DNA from: Galdieria partita
Taxonomy: Eukaryota; Rhodophyta; Bangiophyceae; Galdieriales; Galdieriaceae
Direction of reading: 5' to 3'
DNA length: 64,000 nt
Assembly: GCA_025991245.1 (NCBI GenBank)
Contig: BQMJ01000044.1
Coordinates: forward strand, 62,001-126,000
The notes below the pieces were generated by a model. The model was not told the origin of the DNA. It did not search any database and saw only the letters and a list, made by a program, of their open reading frames with translations. A program made the translations under genes and the position numbers. Shown here one piece after another: positions 10,903 through 21,332 of this stretch; the first letter of the stretch is position 1; each line of letters begins with the position of its first letter.

Positions 10903-11532
10903 CTACTCGTGTTCAAGCCTGTCTTGGCCACTATCACATAGTATGTCTTTTTGTGTTCCCTCTTCACTGAAAGGAGGATACTGGGATAACTTTTCAAGTA
11001 AATGGTTAATTTCCAATTGAATATTGACAGCCTACACAACTTTGATTATATGCTCAAAAGACAAGATTCACTTTACCTCCAAAGTTAGACTTGTTAAATT
11101 TTGAGACAATCTTTTCGCTTCCTTCAAAGTGGTAGATAGGCAAAACTCTTCCAAATCCGTTTCACTATTCTCTTTGATGTCAGTAAAGAGAGACCATTTT
11201 CTGCCATTCCAAGTTGACAAGTTGTTCGAAGATGTCCAACTTTCTTTAAGGTCCGGTAGACTCAAACTAGTCTCCTGTTGAACACACTTCAACGTCGCTG
11301 GATGAGGTCTAGAGTCAATTAGAAGTACATCAACTAAATAGATCAATGAGCCGCAAGAAGCTTCCAACCAAGTCGACTTACGTCTTTCTGAGCTGCTTCG
11401 AACAATGAATTTCTCTCGAGCTAGCAAATACATTATATCAGCCAAGCGCTTTGCAATCGCTTCTTGCACTGCTGCATACGAGTCTATCGAGTCGAGTAGG
11501 TTGAGTGTAAGTCTATCACCATCTTCCTCCAT
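10903..11532 (-). CDS. Small coiled-coil protein, possibly Vma22/CCDC115-like
   Basis: Not firmly recognised. The spliced product has about 175 residues: MEEDGDRLTLNLLDSIDSY at the start, a helical region (QEAIAKRLADIMYLLAREKF), a linker with SRPHPATLKC, then a second helical stretch rich in Leu and Glu and a hydrophilic end. Two introns are inferred: one of 48 nt inside the first half (exon joint at SSSER/LDVLL) and one of about 55 nt before AVNIQLEINHLL. The two-helix plan with a central proline-containing linker recalls V-ATPase assembly factor Vma22/CCDC115, but the match is weak. The gene lies head to tail behind RAD21 with about 125 bp between. Confidence 0.5.
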
Positions 11533-11657
11533 CGTTCCCAAACTCTTCTCTCTTTCTACTTTGAACAATCGACGAATAGACTCATAACTTGAAACAGAGA
11601 TATTATGGGCATTATGATTGGGGAATGGAACTTGACGTATTTATTGTACTGGCCTTA

Positions 11658-13732
11658 TCACGATATGGCCAAATGGAGCTTCTTGTTCGACATGAATTTG
11701 TTGGAAAGTTTTGAGTACGAGTAGATAGTAAAATATCTTTGCTGCACTAGATCTAGTGCCCCTAGAAATAGTGCTTTAACCTTTTCGTAATGCAAGGAAA
11801 GATACAAGTACCCCTTGGCTATCTGTTGGAATGATACAGCATCTGCTTGAGAAAAATAGTCCCTTTGCAATATGTTAAAAGCAGCTAAACTTAAAGGATC
11901 ACTTGAGGCATCTTCTTGAGTTGCTCGTGGTTTTTCCTACAAAACGATGAATTGCTCCATGTGCCGTGAAAAAATTGCATACGCACTGTAATAAGTGGAA
12001 GAGTAGCTACAGATCCCACTTCTTCGAAGCTAGTTCTCGGAGCTACTAAGTATCCCTCTTCTGCTGGCAAATATGTTTCAGGAACAAGATCTTCAATAGA
12101 CAGATTTGAATGATAAGATCGAGTTTCTATTACAAGTGATTGGATAAATATCATCTAGTTCAATGTAGTTTTGCTTATTCTAACCTGTACGGAACGTTTC
12201 GGCTGTTGAAACAGATGTTTTCTTTCTTTTAGTTGCGGAAGTTCCATCGAATCTAAGCATTTCAGGCTCATCAGTCGACATCTGAAGATCACCTGGCAGC
12301 ATGACAGATCCTGAGAGTGCCTCGGAGTAACGTTTCCTTTTTTCAGTGAAAGAACGATCTGTTAGTTTCGATTCAAAATGAAAGAAATGGATGTTGGGAG
12401 GTGGTTTTAGAAGCGTCACGTCGCAAAAGTCTATTAGCAATGGCAAGATTGTTTCTTCTTCCAACCAGGTTTGGAGGACTTGTTTCCTAACGATACTCAT
12501 TACAAATCCCTTCATCGTAAAATGCCTACCTTTCCTGATGCAGTGGCACAATAGTATCTTTAGTATTATTCAGACAAGCCTTGAGGTATCTTGTAGTCAA
12601 CTCTGTTTTAATGTCTTGTCGAAACTGAGATTGCTTTTTGATGCCTACAGCAACATGAGTAATATTACCATTTTTCAAAAGCAAAACATATCATACGCTC
12701 TTTTTCGATCGTCATTGGAAACTTTTCTTGTTCATCTGCACTTTTTTGAGTATTGTTCTCCATTAGCAGTTCGCCTTGAGCAAAAAGTTCCCTTGTTTCA
12801 TTATCGTGCAAAGAAATATAAGAGTAACGACCTAATTCAGGTTCTGATAGTCTTCTTTCGGATGGTGGAGACCAAATAGACATATCAAGGTGCTGATGCA
12901 AATCATCGTCCAAAAGGCAGCTCATGGAAAGATGAGAAATCTCCGAATGATCCAATGAGTTGTCCAAGTCATCTGTTCTTAAAGTAATGTCATTTGGGTT
13001 TGCTTGAAGAAAGGAAAAAGATCTCATTCGCTGTATATCGTAAGCTTCTGTATCCATTACAAGGGAATTGGGTAATTTTGCAGGTTCGTCAGTATCTGAA
13101 GCATTCTTCGGCCCTTCCTTGAGCACTGCTATTCTCTGTGATTCCAAACTGGAACCCAATGTCATGTTTAGGAGTTCCTCTTCAAAGAGAATTGCGTCTG
13201 GCCTTGTGTCTACCAATAAGCTTTGTAAAAGATTCTCATGACCTAAAAACTGAATGTTGTTTTCTACAGATTGAAGTAACCTCCCTATTTCAGGAGGATA
13301 TGGCATTGTTCTACTAGTCAAGGTTATGTTTTCTAGGTTTGCTGTTCCTTTTGTCAAATTGATTTGACCAGTTGATGGATCCGAGAAGGTGTCAGTTGTT
13401 TTTCGTATACCACTATCGAGTCTTGATAATTGGTGAATAGTGTCATTTGCAGAAACGAAGACGATACTGCATTTCTTCTCGAATATTCGACATATGCCAA
13501 TCATTAGTTGAGCAGACAGTCTCAATGCATAAGGATTGGGTGGACGTAACACCTCAGCACACAATGAAGAGATACTGACATCCAATGCGAACTTTTTTTG
13601 TATTCTTTCTTTTCCAATAGTTGCAGCAAGCCATACCTAGAAGTATATTGAATGCATTATTAAAGATATCAAATGCTTTCATACTCTTCCTAAAGGACCT
13701 TTCTTTGTCAATATTTCTGTTGAGTAAAACAT
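11658..13732 (-). CDS. RAD21: Cohesin kleisin subunit, RAD21/SCC1 family
   Basis: The kleisin that closes the SMC1-SMC3 cohesin ring and holds sister chromatids together. Splicing gives an N-terminal kleisin domain that follows RAD21 closely: MFYSTEILTKKGPLGR, then VWLAATIGKERIQKKF, VSISSL, then YALRLSAQLMIGICRIFEKK. A Ser/Asp-rich middle follows, then LKACLNNTKDTIVPL (the central RAD21 motif), and a C-terminal winged-helix region (LSLAAFNILQRDYFSQ ... VSFQQIAKGALDLVQQ). About seven short introns are needed. RAD21 and meiotic REC8 cannot be separated by eye. The start ATG is at 13730-13732, and an E2F-like motif lies 66 bp upstream, fitting S-phase expression. Confidence 0.85.
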
Positions 13733-13798
13733 AGAGTAACTGAATCATTCAATAAAAAAGAGATGGAATGATTCTATTAAAAGCTTTAGGATGATCAG

Positions 13799-13820
13799 AT
13801 GGCGCCATTTTCTTGGCGGC
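13799..13820 (-). promoter_or_regulatory. Possible E2F-type site of RAD21
   Basis: The palindrome ATGGCGCCAT and a second core TTGGCGGC lie within 22 bp, 66 bp upstream of the RAD21 ATG. The E2F/DP consensus is TTTSSCGC; the match is close but not perfect. Similar cores lie at nearly the same distance from two other genes in the window. Confidence 0.45.
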
Positions 13821-14263
13821 ATCTTTTTTCTTTGGGCAGGGCAGAAATGGGATTGTGGGTATGAGCCAAAGTGACTCTTGAGATATATTTTCATTGAAAA
13901 TATTTCATATTTCACATATCTATTGGAATATGGGCAATGGCGAGAAATAACAATTCCATCGAAAAGTTACCTTTTTACTAACTCTCTCAAGTGAATATCA
14001 CTCAGAAAATGTGAGAAAGAAGCTGAAATAGTGCAAGTCTACTTGTGAAAGGAAAAAATACTTTTGTATTAATAAGATGTATTTTAACTATATATTTGAC
14101 AAGATCCAGTTGCAATGTTCCTACTTTGTGACCAACATATGGATAACTCTTGTAAATGTTCATCCTATATGAATTGATAGCAAGTGATCTCCACTGATTG
14201 TCGATTATGACGCTTGGTGATACCTTGAAGAGACATAATAAACTCATGAAATCCGACTTACAG

Positions 14264-14293
14264 GGCAGTTGCTGCTAGCAACTCTGCCTTTTT
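14264..14293 (+). other. Hairpin followed by T-run
   Basis: The left arm GGCAGTTGCT, loop GCT and right arm AGCAA-CT-CTGCC form a 10-bp stem with a two-base bulge, followed directly by five T. This could be the 3' end of a pol III or other short RNA on the plus strand; no A/B boxes or known snRNA sequence were recognised upstream. Confidence 0.35.
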
Positions 14294-14497
14294 ATTTTCC
14301 ATTCAAGGGGCTTCAGTATGTCTCTCCCAGTTTTACTGCATTCTCTTGTTTGTCTATCTCATCAGTATCTTATACAACTGTGGTAGAGCATAACTTGTCA
14401 CTCATGTGCACAATTCGTAGAATCGATTCTTTACAAACCAGCACTTGAGCATCCGAACGCTTCACATTTTGGGTCACGCGGCATTGGTTCAACCTTT

Positions 14498-14734
14498 ATG
14501 TGGTTTAGAAGTTTAACTTCCACATTATTGAGTCGTATTTTTCTTCCGAGTACAACCGAAACTGGCCTGTGCAATGTCCCAGGTTATTCTCGTGGTTTTA
14601 AAGTAGTTTCTTCTGTAAGAAGACGCTGCGAGTCTTGTGTGATCATTCGCAAGGGAAAGCGGATTTATGTTTATTGCGACAAGCATCCAAAGCATAAACA
14701 AAGACAAGGGGGAATGAATGCCTGGAAACGATGA
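14498..14734 (+). CDS. rpmJ: Ribosomal protein bL36, mitochondrial
   Basis: A 78-residue protein whose C-terminal 38 residues are a full bL36: [18 protein letters not shown], then [19 protein letters not shown]. It has the C-x2-C ... C-x4-H zinc ligands of the C+ form. The 33-residue N-terminal extension ([15 protein letters not shown]...) is basic, hydroxylated and free of acidic residues at its start, which suggests import into mitochondria; a plastid bL36 is usually plastid-encoded in red algae. Single exon; the ATG at 14498 is the first in frame. Confidence 0.88.
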   Translation: MWFRSLTSTLLSRIFLPSTTETGLCNVPGYSRGFKVVSSVRRRCESCVIIRKGKRIYVYCDKHPKHKQRQGGMNAWKR

Positions 14735-15344
14735 TACCCTTTTTTTAGGTATAAACTGAAGGTTTGTCTCTTATTTTATCGCTCTTGGAGGGGAGTACTT
14801 ATTTTTATTTGTCCATAGGTGTTCTCCTGGAAAGGCATAGCATTGTTCTTGCAGTGTTATGTAGGTAACTGTCACAGCTATCATGAAAATATTTTTTAAA
14901 TCTGTCGTTGGCAAATACATTTTCTCTTTTTGTTCTCCTTTGTGAAAAGATGTCAAGACAGCACCACGCTTGGTGTCTTGGATATCAATCTTTCGAATAT
15001 CTTTATGATAGTCTTCTTCCCTTACCCTAACTGTATATGAGATAGCCTTTTCAATAGTTTTTACGATTCCTATTCATTCATGTCCTGAAAAGCAACTTTT
15101 CCTGAGCAATGTATGATATTCTCAACACAAATTTATTGTACGAAAGATTGCTGATTTCTTACTTGGTAGCTTATCCTCATATCTTTCCAAAAAAATATTC
15201 AGTGTAGAACGATATCATAGAACATTCGTTTGCAGAGTCACATCAGTGGACAAAACGAATCAAAAGTTGGCATGGGCAATCCATAATATCGTCTTCCGTG
15301 ACGAATCACATCTTCACAAAAAGTCAAGTTACGTTCACAACCAC
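14735..15344. other. Intergenic region, convergent
   Basis: About 610 bp between the stops of bL36m and the HNH gene. It is AT-rich, has no open frame starting with ATG that shows coding character, and no recognised RNA gene. Confidence 0.4.
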
Positions 15345-16047
15345 TTACAAAAACCAACCTCCATATACATAGAATTCCACAATATCAAGGTGTCTCTGCA
15401 GTGGCAATACTCGTCTATCTGAAATTTCCTTGTAATACTTTTTAATATCCGTATTGGATTCTACAAGACGGTCACCTTTGTGACGATTGGCTGTCGTTTG
15501 AAGAACCTTTTCACAAGAAATGTTATGAATAAACATTCGACTCGATAAAATAGTACCTGACAATTGTCCAAGATACTTTCGCCACCTTTGCTCAACGGTA
15601 CTACGTGATCATAATCCATGCAGAAAGGTCCTCTGCAACTTCAATAGAACATGTGTAAAATAAACAATCCTCCAAGTATTTCTTACCCTCTCAACTTTTT
15701 ACAAACTACGTTCCCTGCCAAGTCACGACGCCAACGACTTGGATCCCTACCTCTACTACACTCCGACACAACCTTTTATATTTGAATTCGACAAAACAAA
15801 CTTTTGATACTCACACTGGTTCAGCTTTTAACCAGCAGGCTTCTTTATCAATATGTTGAAACTGTCTAAGTACCTTTTCTTTCTTTTCAATATCAGTTGA
15901 CTTCAGCTTGGTTCCTTGCAAGGAAGACACAAGGGTTACTGGGTAAGCTTTTTCGTCAAAAACAAAAACACCCAAATCATTTATTTCTTCTTTAGAACTT
16001 GATTGCAAAGCCAGCAAAGTATCCGTTTGTTGCAACATGTTCTCCAT
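15345..16047 (-). CDS. HNH-domain protein
   Basis: The spliced product has about 180 residues from four exons. The second half is a complete HNH nuclease fold: CRGPFCMDYDHVVPLSKGG, then ESILDNCQ, then TTANRHKGD. The DH, the central N and the final H of the beta-beta-alpha-metal motif are all present, with Cys pairs (VVCKKLRGCRGPFC) that could bind zinc. The N-terminal half (MENMLQQTDTLLALQSS ...) is unlike known domains. HNH proteins of this short type occur in plants and algae, but their substrate is not known to me. There is no link to an intron, intein or restriction system. Donor and acceptor choices were fixed by the frame of the HNH motif. Confidence 0.75.
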
Positions 16048-16084
16048 GTGATCACATTCAATGAAGAATCATCCTCTTTAGTGT

Positions 16085-17278
16085 TTACTCCCACCAAAAC
16101 TTGGGTGAAGTAGGCAAGCGTGCCGTTAGAATTTCAACAGAGTTGTCTGTTACTAGCAAAGTATGTTCAAACTGAGCCGAGCGCTTTCCATCAGCAGTTA
16201 CAGCAGTCCAACCATCTGGCCACGTTATATCTCGATAAGTCCCTTGATTGATCATCGGCTCAATAGTGAATACTTGTCTTGGCTTGCAGACTCCCATTGC
16301 CTTGTTCTTTCGGTAATGTGGAATATTTGGAGCCGTATGAAAAAGTCGATGAATGCCATGGCCACAATATGTTCTTACGACTTGATGTCCATTGCTTTGC
16401 GCTACTCGATCTATTACATTGCCAAATTCTCTATACAGGACTCCAGGTTTGACTTTAAATATCAGAACAAACTGTCAATCGATGGAAATGAAACATCACT
16501 TACCAAGTGCAATGGCTGCATGTAGAGAATCATATGCACTTTTAATAAGTTTCTTGCTTTCTTCATCCACATTTCCAACAATATGAGTTTCATTCAAATC
16601 TCCATGAAAACCATTGTAATAAACTGTGACATCTAAATTGACAATATCACCACTTTGAAGAGGTCTATCATCAGGTATACCGTGACATATGACTTCATTC
16701 ACTGAAGTACAAACTGACTTTGGAAATCCATAGTAATTCAAAGGTGAAGGATATGCATTGTGTTCAATACAGGCCTTGTGTATGACTTTGTCTATTTCGT
16801 CGGTGGTGACTCCTACACCTATAGCGCGCACTCCGACATCTAATACCTCTCTCGCCACACGACAAGCTTCCCGTACTCCTCGGATTTCCTCTTCATTCAG
16901 AGTTTTCACTTCGTTACTCCTCTTTTCTTGTTCCTCAGATACAGGAATGCCGCTCTCCCAGTAATCAGGTCTCGGAATATGTTCTGGGACAGAAAGTTTC
17001 GGGCTGACTTTACCAGGTCTAAGTTTTCCAGTGAAGCGAAAGTTTGAGAATGAGTTTTGTTCCCCGTTGGAATGTTTCAAGTTTCGAACGACAGTTTGAG
17101 TGCTTCGTTCATTGTTTCCTTTGACATGCAGGACTTTATGCTGTTTCCAAGCTGAACGAAAACATGCTTGTGAACAAAAATAGCTTTCTTCCGAGCTTAT
17201 CTCGAGTTGTATGCAAGTTGGACACCTCAGCGACGCTGAAGCAGAACAGTTCCTATTCGAACAAATTCTAGAAGTCAT
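16085..17278 (-). CDS. MAP1: Methionine aminopeptidase 1 (cytosolic, zinc-finger form)
   Basis: Removes the initiator Met from nascent proteins at the ribosome. The N-terminus carries the C6H2 zinc finger of eukaryotic MetAP1 (C-x4-C ... C-x2-C ... YFCSQACF ... W-x2-HKVLH). The catalytic domain shows the metal ligands in [11 protein letters not shown], the [11 protein letters not shown] histidine and the Glu residues in FTIEPMI and QFEHTLLV. One intron of about 52 nt splits LHAAIAL from [11 protein letters not shown]. The ATG is taken at 17276-17278 because the two preceding in-frame codons are TTG. The gene overlaps nothing; the HNH gene starts 38 bp after its stop. Confidence 0.95.
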
Positions 17279-17518
17279 CAACAACCAATCATCATGTAAT
17301 TCAACTGTTTTAAGAGTCTATACATTGTATTGCTTTATTCCTTTTGTAAACATATTGCACTTTTCCAACAAATGTTTTAACAAGAATATCATCTGAAAAG
17401 ATATTTGCCTTCCACTCGTATTGGCCATTTCTTCTAAAACTTCCATCGAGTCACATTTTCGGTTGGGGCAAAATATTTGCTGCTTTTGGTATTTCTTAGA
17501 GCAGAGTCCCTGAGTATC

Positions 17519-19494
17519 ATGGACAAGAATGAAGCTGTAAAAGATATTGTTGCAACTCAGCAAAACCTGTACCTAGAGAATAATAAAGGAGTCGGCTTCA
17601 TTATACACTATCACACCTTTCTGCCAAATTGTCGAGAAACAAGACCTCGTCTTTCTAAACAATCGAGTCTTCATCATAATGGCCGTTATATCAAAAGAAC
17701 TTGTTCTATTATCGTTTCTTGTGCCAAGACAGAGACCAAGTCAGTGTGTGCAGTTCCTTCCAACTGGGACTTGTCTGCTTGGTTAAAGGGTTGGGACAGC
17801 GTGAGAGAAGAAGTCAGTGTCCAGATATCTGAACGAAATACAGAAACAACAAAAAATGCCCCAAATGACTGTTACTTAGAAAAAGGTTCCATAACAGGAA
17901 AGATTCCTAAAGACTTGAGAGGAACGCTCTATAGAAACGGACCAGCAAAATTTGAAGTTGGAAAGATTTTGGTGAAACACCCTTGGGATGGTGATGGAAT
18001 GATAACTGCAATATCTATATCAGATAATGGAGTGTGGTTTAGGAATCGCTTTGTTCGCACAAAGGGCTACCTGGCAGAACAAGCAGCGGGAAGAGTTCTC
18101 TATAGAGGAACTTTTGGAACACAAAAACCTGGCGGTTGGATTGCTAATGCTTTCGACTTGTCTATGAAGAATGTAGCCAATACTGGAGTTGTTCACTGGG
18201 ATGATAGGCTTTTTGCTTTCTGGGAAGCTGGAGTTCCTTACCAACTCAATCCATCGGTATGCTCATATATTGGACAGTGAATTATTCCTACTAACAGTGA
18301 AATAATAGAATCTGGTCACTACAGGTCCAACTCAATTTCAAGGAGCGATACTCCAATCTGGAAATTTTACTGCACATCCAAAGATCGATCCCTTCACAGG
18401 ATGCCTCATTGGATTTAGTACAAAACCTTATCCAAGAAGTGGAACAGAAATTATCTTTCATGAAATGAAACCAGGTTTTCAGTGGCGAAAATCCATAAAA
18501 GCAATGATCCCTGGATTCGGGTTCTATCATGACTTTGCTATCACTGAAAACTACTATGTTCTCTTTCAGGGACCATTGGAATTCAATCCTTTACCTTTTA
18601 TTTTGGGTGTAAGACCGATTGCAGATTGTATACATTCATGTTTAGAGAAACCAGCAAAGATAATTCTTATTAGCAGGAATTCAGTCACTGAAGATGGATA
18701 TGCCGCTCATGTTCATATTCTTTCTACAGAAACCGGCTTTGTGTTTCATTTTGCGAATGCTTATGAACAAGGCGAAGGGGAAAACAGAACACTCGTAGTG
18801 GATTTAGTAAAAGTACGCCGATACTATGCGGCAGAATTGAAGACGGATCGTAGTCAAGATCCTTGTTTATATGAAAACTTGGAAGAACGTGTTCCAAAGT
18901 CATGTTTATATCGTTATATAATTTCAATAGGGAAAGTGAAGCCATTTATTTTGGATCAACGTGCTTTGAGTAGTCGTCAAGTGGAGTTTCCAGGAATTCA
19001 TCCTTTTTTGCTTTCGAAACGTCATTCGTTTATATATGCGTCGACAAGTGGATTGTTAGATGGAGTTGCACCATTTCAAGGAATAGCAAAGATTGATACA
19101 AACAAAGATAGTCAAAGAGAACAAGTATGGATTCCCAAGTCGTACGAATTTGCCGGAGAACCTTTATTTGTACCTATTCCATGTAGTAAGCGGGAAGACC
19201 AAGGTTACCTTTTGACAGTAGTATACGACGGAAGTAGACACCTTTCCTATTTGGCTATTTTAGATGCACAACAAGTTTCAGGTACTTGGAATATTTTTCA
19301 AAGTGAAGATAATCAACTTTAACAACTTGATAGATGGACCTATATGTCGAATTGACTTTCCGATTCATATTCCACATGGCCTGCATGGCTGTTGGACAGA
19401 TACTGTATATAACATGGAACAAATACAGTGCGATTTCGTTGAATATAACTTTGACACACCTTCATTTATCAGCGAGGAACAACTCTTGCGATAA
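17519..19494 (+). CDS. Carotenoid cleavage oxygenase family protein
   Basis: An Fe(II) oxygenase of the CCD/NCED/RPE65 family that cleaves carotenoid or apocarotenoid double bonds. There are three exons: 17519-18256, 18309 to about 19281, and a last one from about 19332. Family blocks in order: LRGTLYRNGPAKFEVG, HPWDGDGMI, VHWDDRLFAFWEAGVPYQL, GNFTAHPKIDPFTG, FGFYHDFAITENYYV (His ligand) and IPHGLHGCWTD (final His). The first 100 residues are Ser/Thr/Arg-rich and may be a plastid targeting region. Substrate and cleavage position cannot be read from the sequence. It is divergent from methionine aminopeptidase across 240 bp. Confidence 0.9.
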
Positions 19495-19697
19495 TCTGGT
19501 GGACTTGGCGTAAATAGTTGGGTTGAGAGATAAATGGGAATTGGGGAATCAAAGAGTCTTGCGAATATTTTTACAAAGTTGAACTTGTTTTTCTTCAATA
19601 GATTCGAAAAATTGTCGACATTTCTTATATCTTCACGTGCTATTCCCTTGTACCTCAATTGAATACTGCTCCATTTGTAGCAACACAACGAAAATGT

Positions 19698-20777
19698 CTA
19701 AACAGGAACTTCTGTTGCAACATTTTGAGGATATCTCAACTCCATCTCCCTTTCAGAGGTACTTTTATACTCCATAGAAGTAGTCCAAGTAAAAATAGAA
19801 AGCAAAAAAATATCCAGACAAGGAACAAGCACAACTAACCAAGTGTCTTCAAAGATAGTGCCAAGCGAGAATGCTGTAAAGTCCATCGTCCCATGAACTA
19901 GAACTGGCAACCATATCACTGAAAAATAAGACAATGAATCTCCAAGAATATCTACACGGGCACGGCGTAAACCGATGAAAAATCCCGTCAAACAATGTAA
20001 CCAAAAAGCAATAATAGCACGAAAGAAGCCACTAAGGACTGCTGTTAGCCAATCTGAAGATAACAAGAAATTTAAACAGTAGAAAAGATGCTCCATCCCA
20101 GCAAGACCCAGTGCCCCACAAACAGAACAGCCTATGATACCCTTTATTCCAGGACTGATAACTAGCTTACGATGTCTCAAAGCCAGGATGTATTTCACGG
20201 TTTCCTCTACAAAGGCTGCTACAACCATTGCATTCAAAAAATAAAATAATAAGAGCTGCCATAGTTTATCCCGGAGTGCTTCATCAATGCTAAGAGGATT
20301 ACGGAAAATCTGTTCCGAAGCTGACGACATATCAAACCCCAACAAAGATTGAAGGCCAATAGATAAACCAACTTCAACAAAAAGTGCCAGAATAAAAGCA
20401 GGATAAGCACCTAGTCCCAATTGTTCGATAATAAAACTAAGTGACAACTGAGGATTTCCTTTAAAAGGAACAACAACCCATAAATACACTAGAAACGTGG
20501 GAAGAACTGCTGCTCCAAGCCACAATGAAACTAGTAAAGTAGGAATCGCAAGCAAGGCGTATAAAGATATCATCAAAATCATTGTACCACCTAAAACAAT
20601 CCAAGCTGCCACCGACAGCTTGTTGTTCTGAGAAGTTATAAACTCTTGTGGGTGAGAACCACTTTCGGCAGAGGATGCAACTTGTACTCCTTCTCCTATA
20701 TGTATCACTTGAAAAGTTGCGGTAGGCTCCTCTCTTTGGGGCTCATATAATTGGTCTGAAGGAAGATATTGTGCCAT
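19698..20777 (-). CDS. PrsW-family intramembrane protease
   Basis: A 359-residue single-exon polytopic protein with about eight hydrophobic segments between residues 50 and 345. Conserved PrsW features are the FVEETVKY glutamate pair, FFRAIIAFWLHCLTG and LVHGTMDF, which place the catalytic Glu and His residues inside the membrane. In Bacillus, PrsW cleaves an anti-sigma factor; the eukaryotic proteins have no assigned substrate. The N-terminal 50 residues are hydrophilic and the C-terminus is acidic and short. Membrane location (ER, Golgi or plastid) is unknown. Its stop faces the carotenoid oxygenase stop. Confidence 0.75.
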   Translation of the reverse strand: MAQYLPSDQLYEPQREEPTATFQVIHIGEGVQVASSAESGSHPQEFITSQNNKLSVAAWIVLGGTMILMISLYALLAIPTLLVSLWLGAAVLPTFLVYLWVVVPFKGNPQLSLSFIIEQLGLGAYPAFILALFVEVGLSIGLQSLLGFDMSSASEQIFRNPLSIDEALRDKLWQLLLFYFLNAMVVAAFVEETVKYILALRHRKLVISPGIKGIIGCSVCGALGLAGMEHLFYCLNFLLSSDWLTAVLSGFFRAIIAFWLHCLTGFFIGLRRARVDILGDSLSYFSVIWLPVLVHGTMDFTAFSLGTIFEDTWLVVLVPCLDIFLLSIFTWTTSMEYKSTSEREMELRYPQNVATEVPV

Positions 20778-21332
20778 GTTGGAGTAAAATTATAAAACCA
20801 CAGTAAACTTGGCCATTCGGGCAACTTGTGGGGAAAAGACAACTGAAATTTTTGGGATCTTTATACTTACTAACCACTGTGTTCCACCTTTTTGAAAACC
20901 AAAAATTGTCTGTTCCAACTTCTATTTCAAAAGCTACATTTTGCTAATACAAGTTCAATGAACAACTTTGCAATCTTAGGGTGCTCTTCTCATAAACTAC
21001 AATTTTACACTCTCTTCTGTTCAGTTTTGTTCATTATGCAGTTACCCCGCTGCAGCGTTGTGTTTTTGGACCAAAGGAAGAAATTTACTCGACACTTCAA
21101 CTTTCCGTTTCAGTTTATTGCTACAATTCCTACTCGAAATGAAGTGTTCGTACAACTTGACAAACTCAGGTAATACTACACAACCAACATCCACTGGGTA
21201 TTCGTACATGTCACAATAGGCAACCATGCATCCGAGAGGTTGACAAACTATTATTAGTAAGACCTTTTCAACATCTATAAAAACCAGCCGTCTATCCCAA
21301 TCGCAAGAGCACCACGAAAATATCTGTTCTTT
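20778..21332. other. Divergent promoter region, PrsW / glutamate 5-kinase
   Basis: 555 bp with no coding frame that looks real. TATAAAAA at 21276-21283, 49 bp before the kinase ATG, is a likely TATA box for the plus-strand gene. Confidence 0.5.
21276..21283 (+). promoter_or_regulatory. TATA box of glutamate 5-kinase gene
   Basis: TATAAAAA lies 49 bp upstream of the ATG at 21333, in a region otherwise free of open frames. Confidence 0.5.

Larger units (their letters stand above)
13733..14497. other. Divergent intergenic region, RAD21 / bL36m
   Basis: About 765 bp. It holds the E2F-like site next to RAD21, an AT-rich middle, and a strong hairpin followed by a T-run at 14264-14293. No coding frame was recognised and no tRNA fits. 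Confidence 0.5.

Noticed and set aside
12656-12679. 24-nt intron in RAD21
   Set aside because: Too short to splice; an upstream donor (GTATGATATG) gives a normal 52-nt intron and keeps the conserved frame.
12391-12879. 162-codon plus-strand frame inside RAD21
   Set aside because: Antisense shadow of the RAD21 exons; no start context or family likeness.
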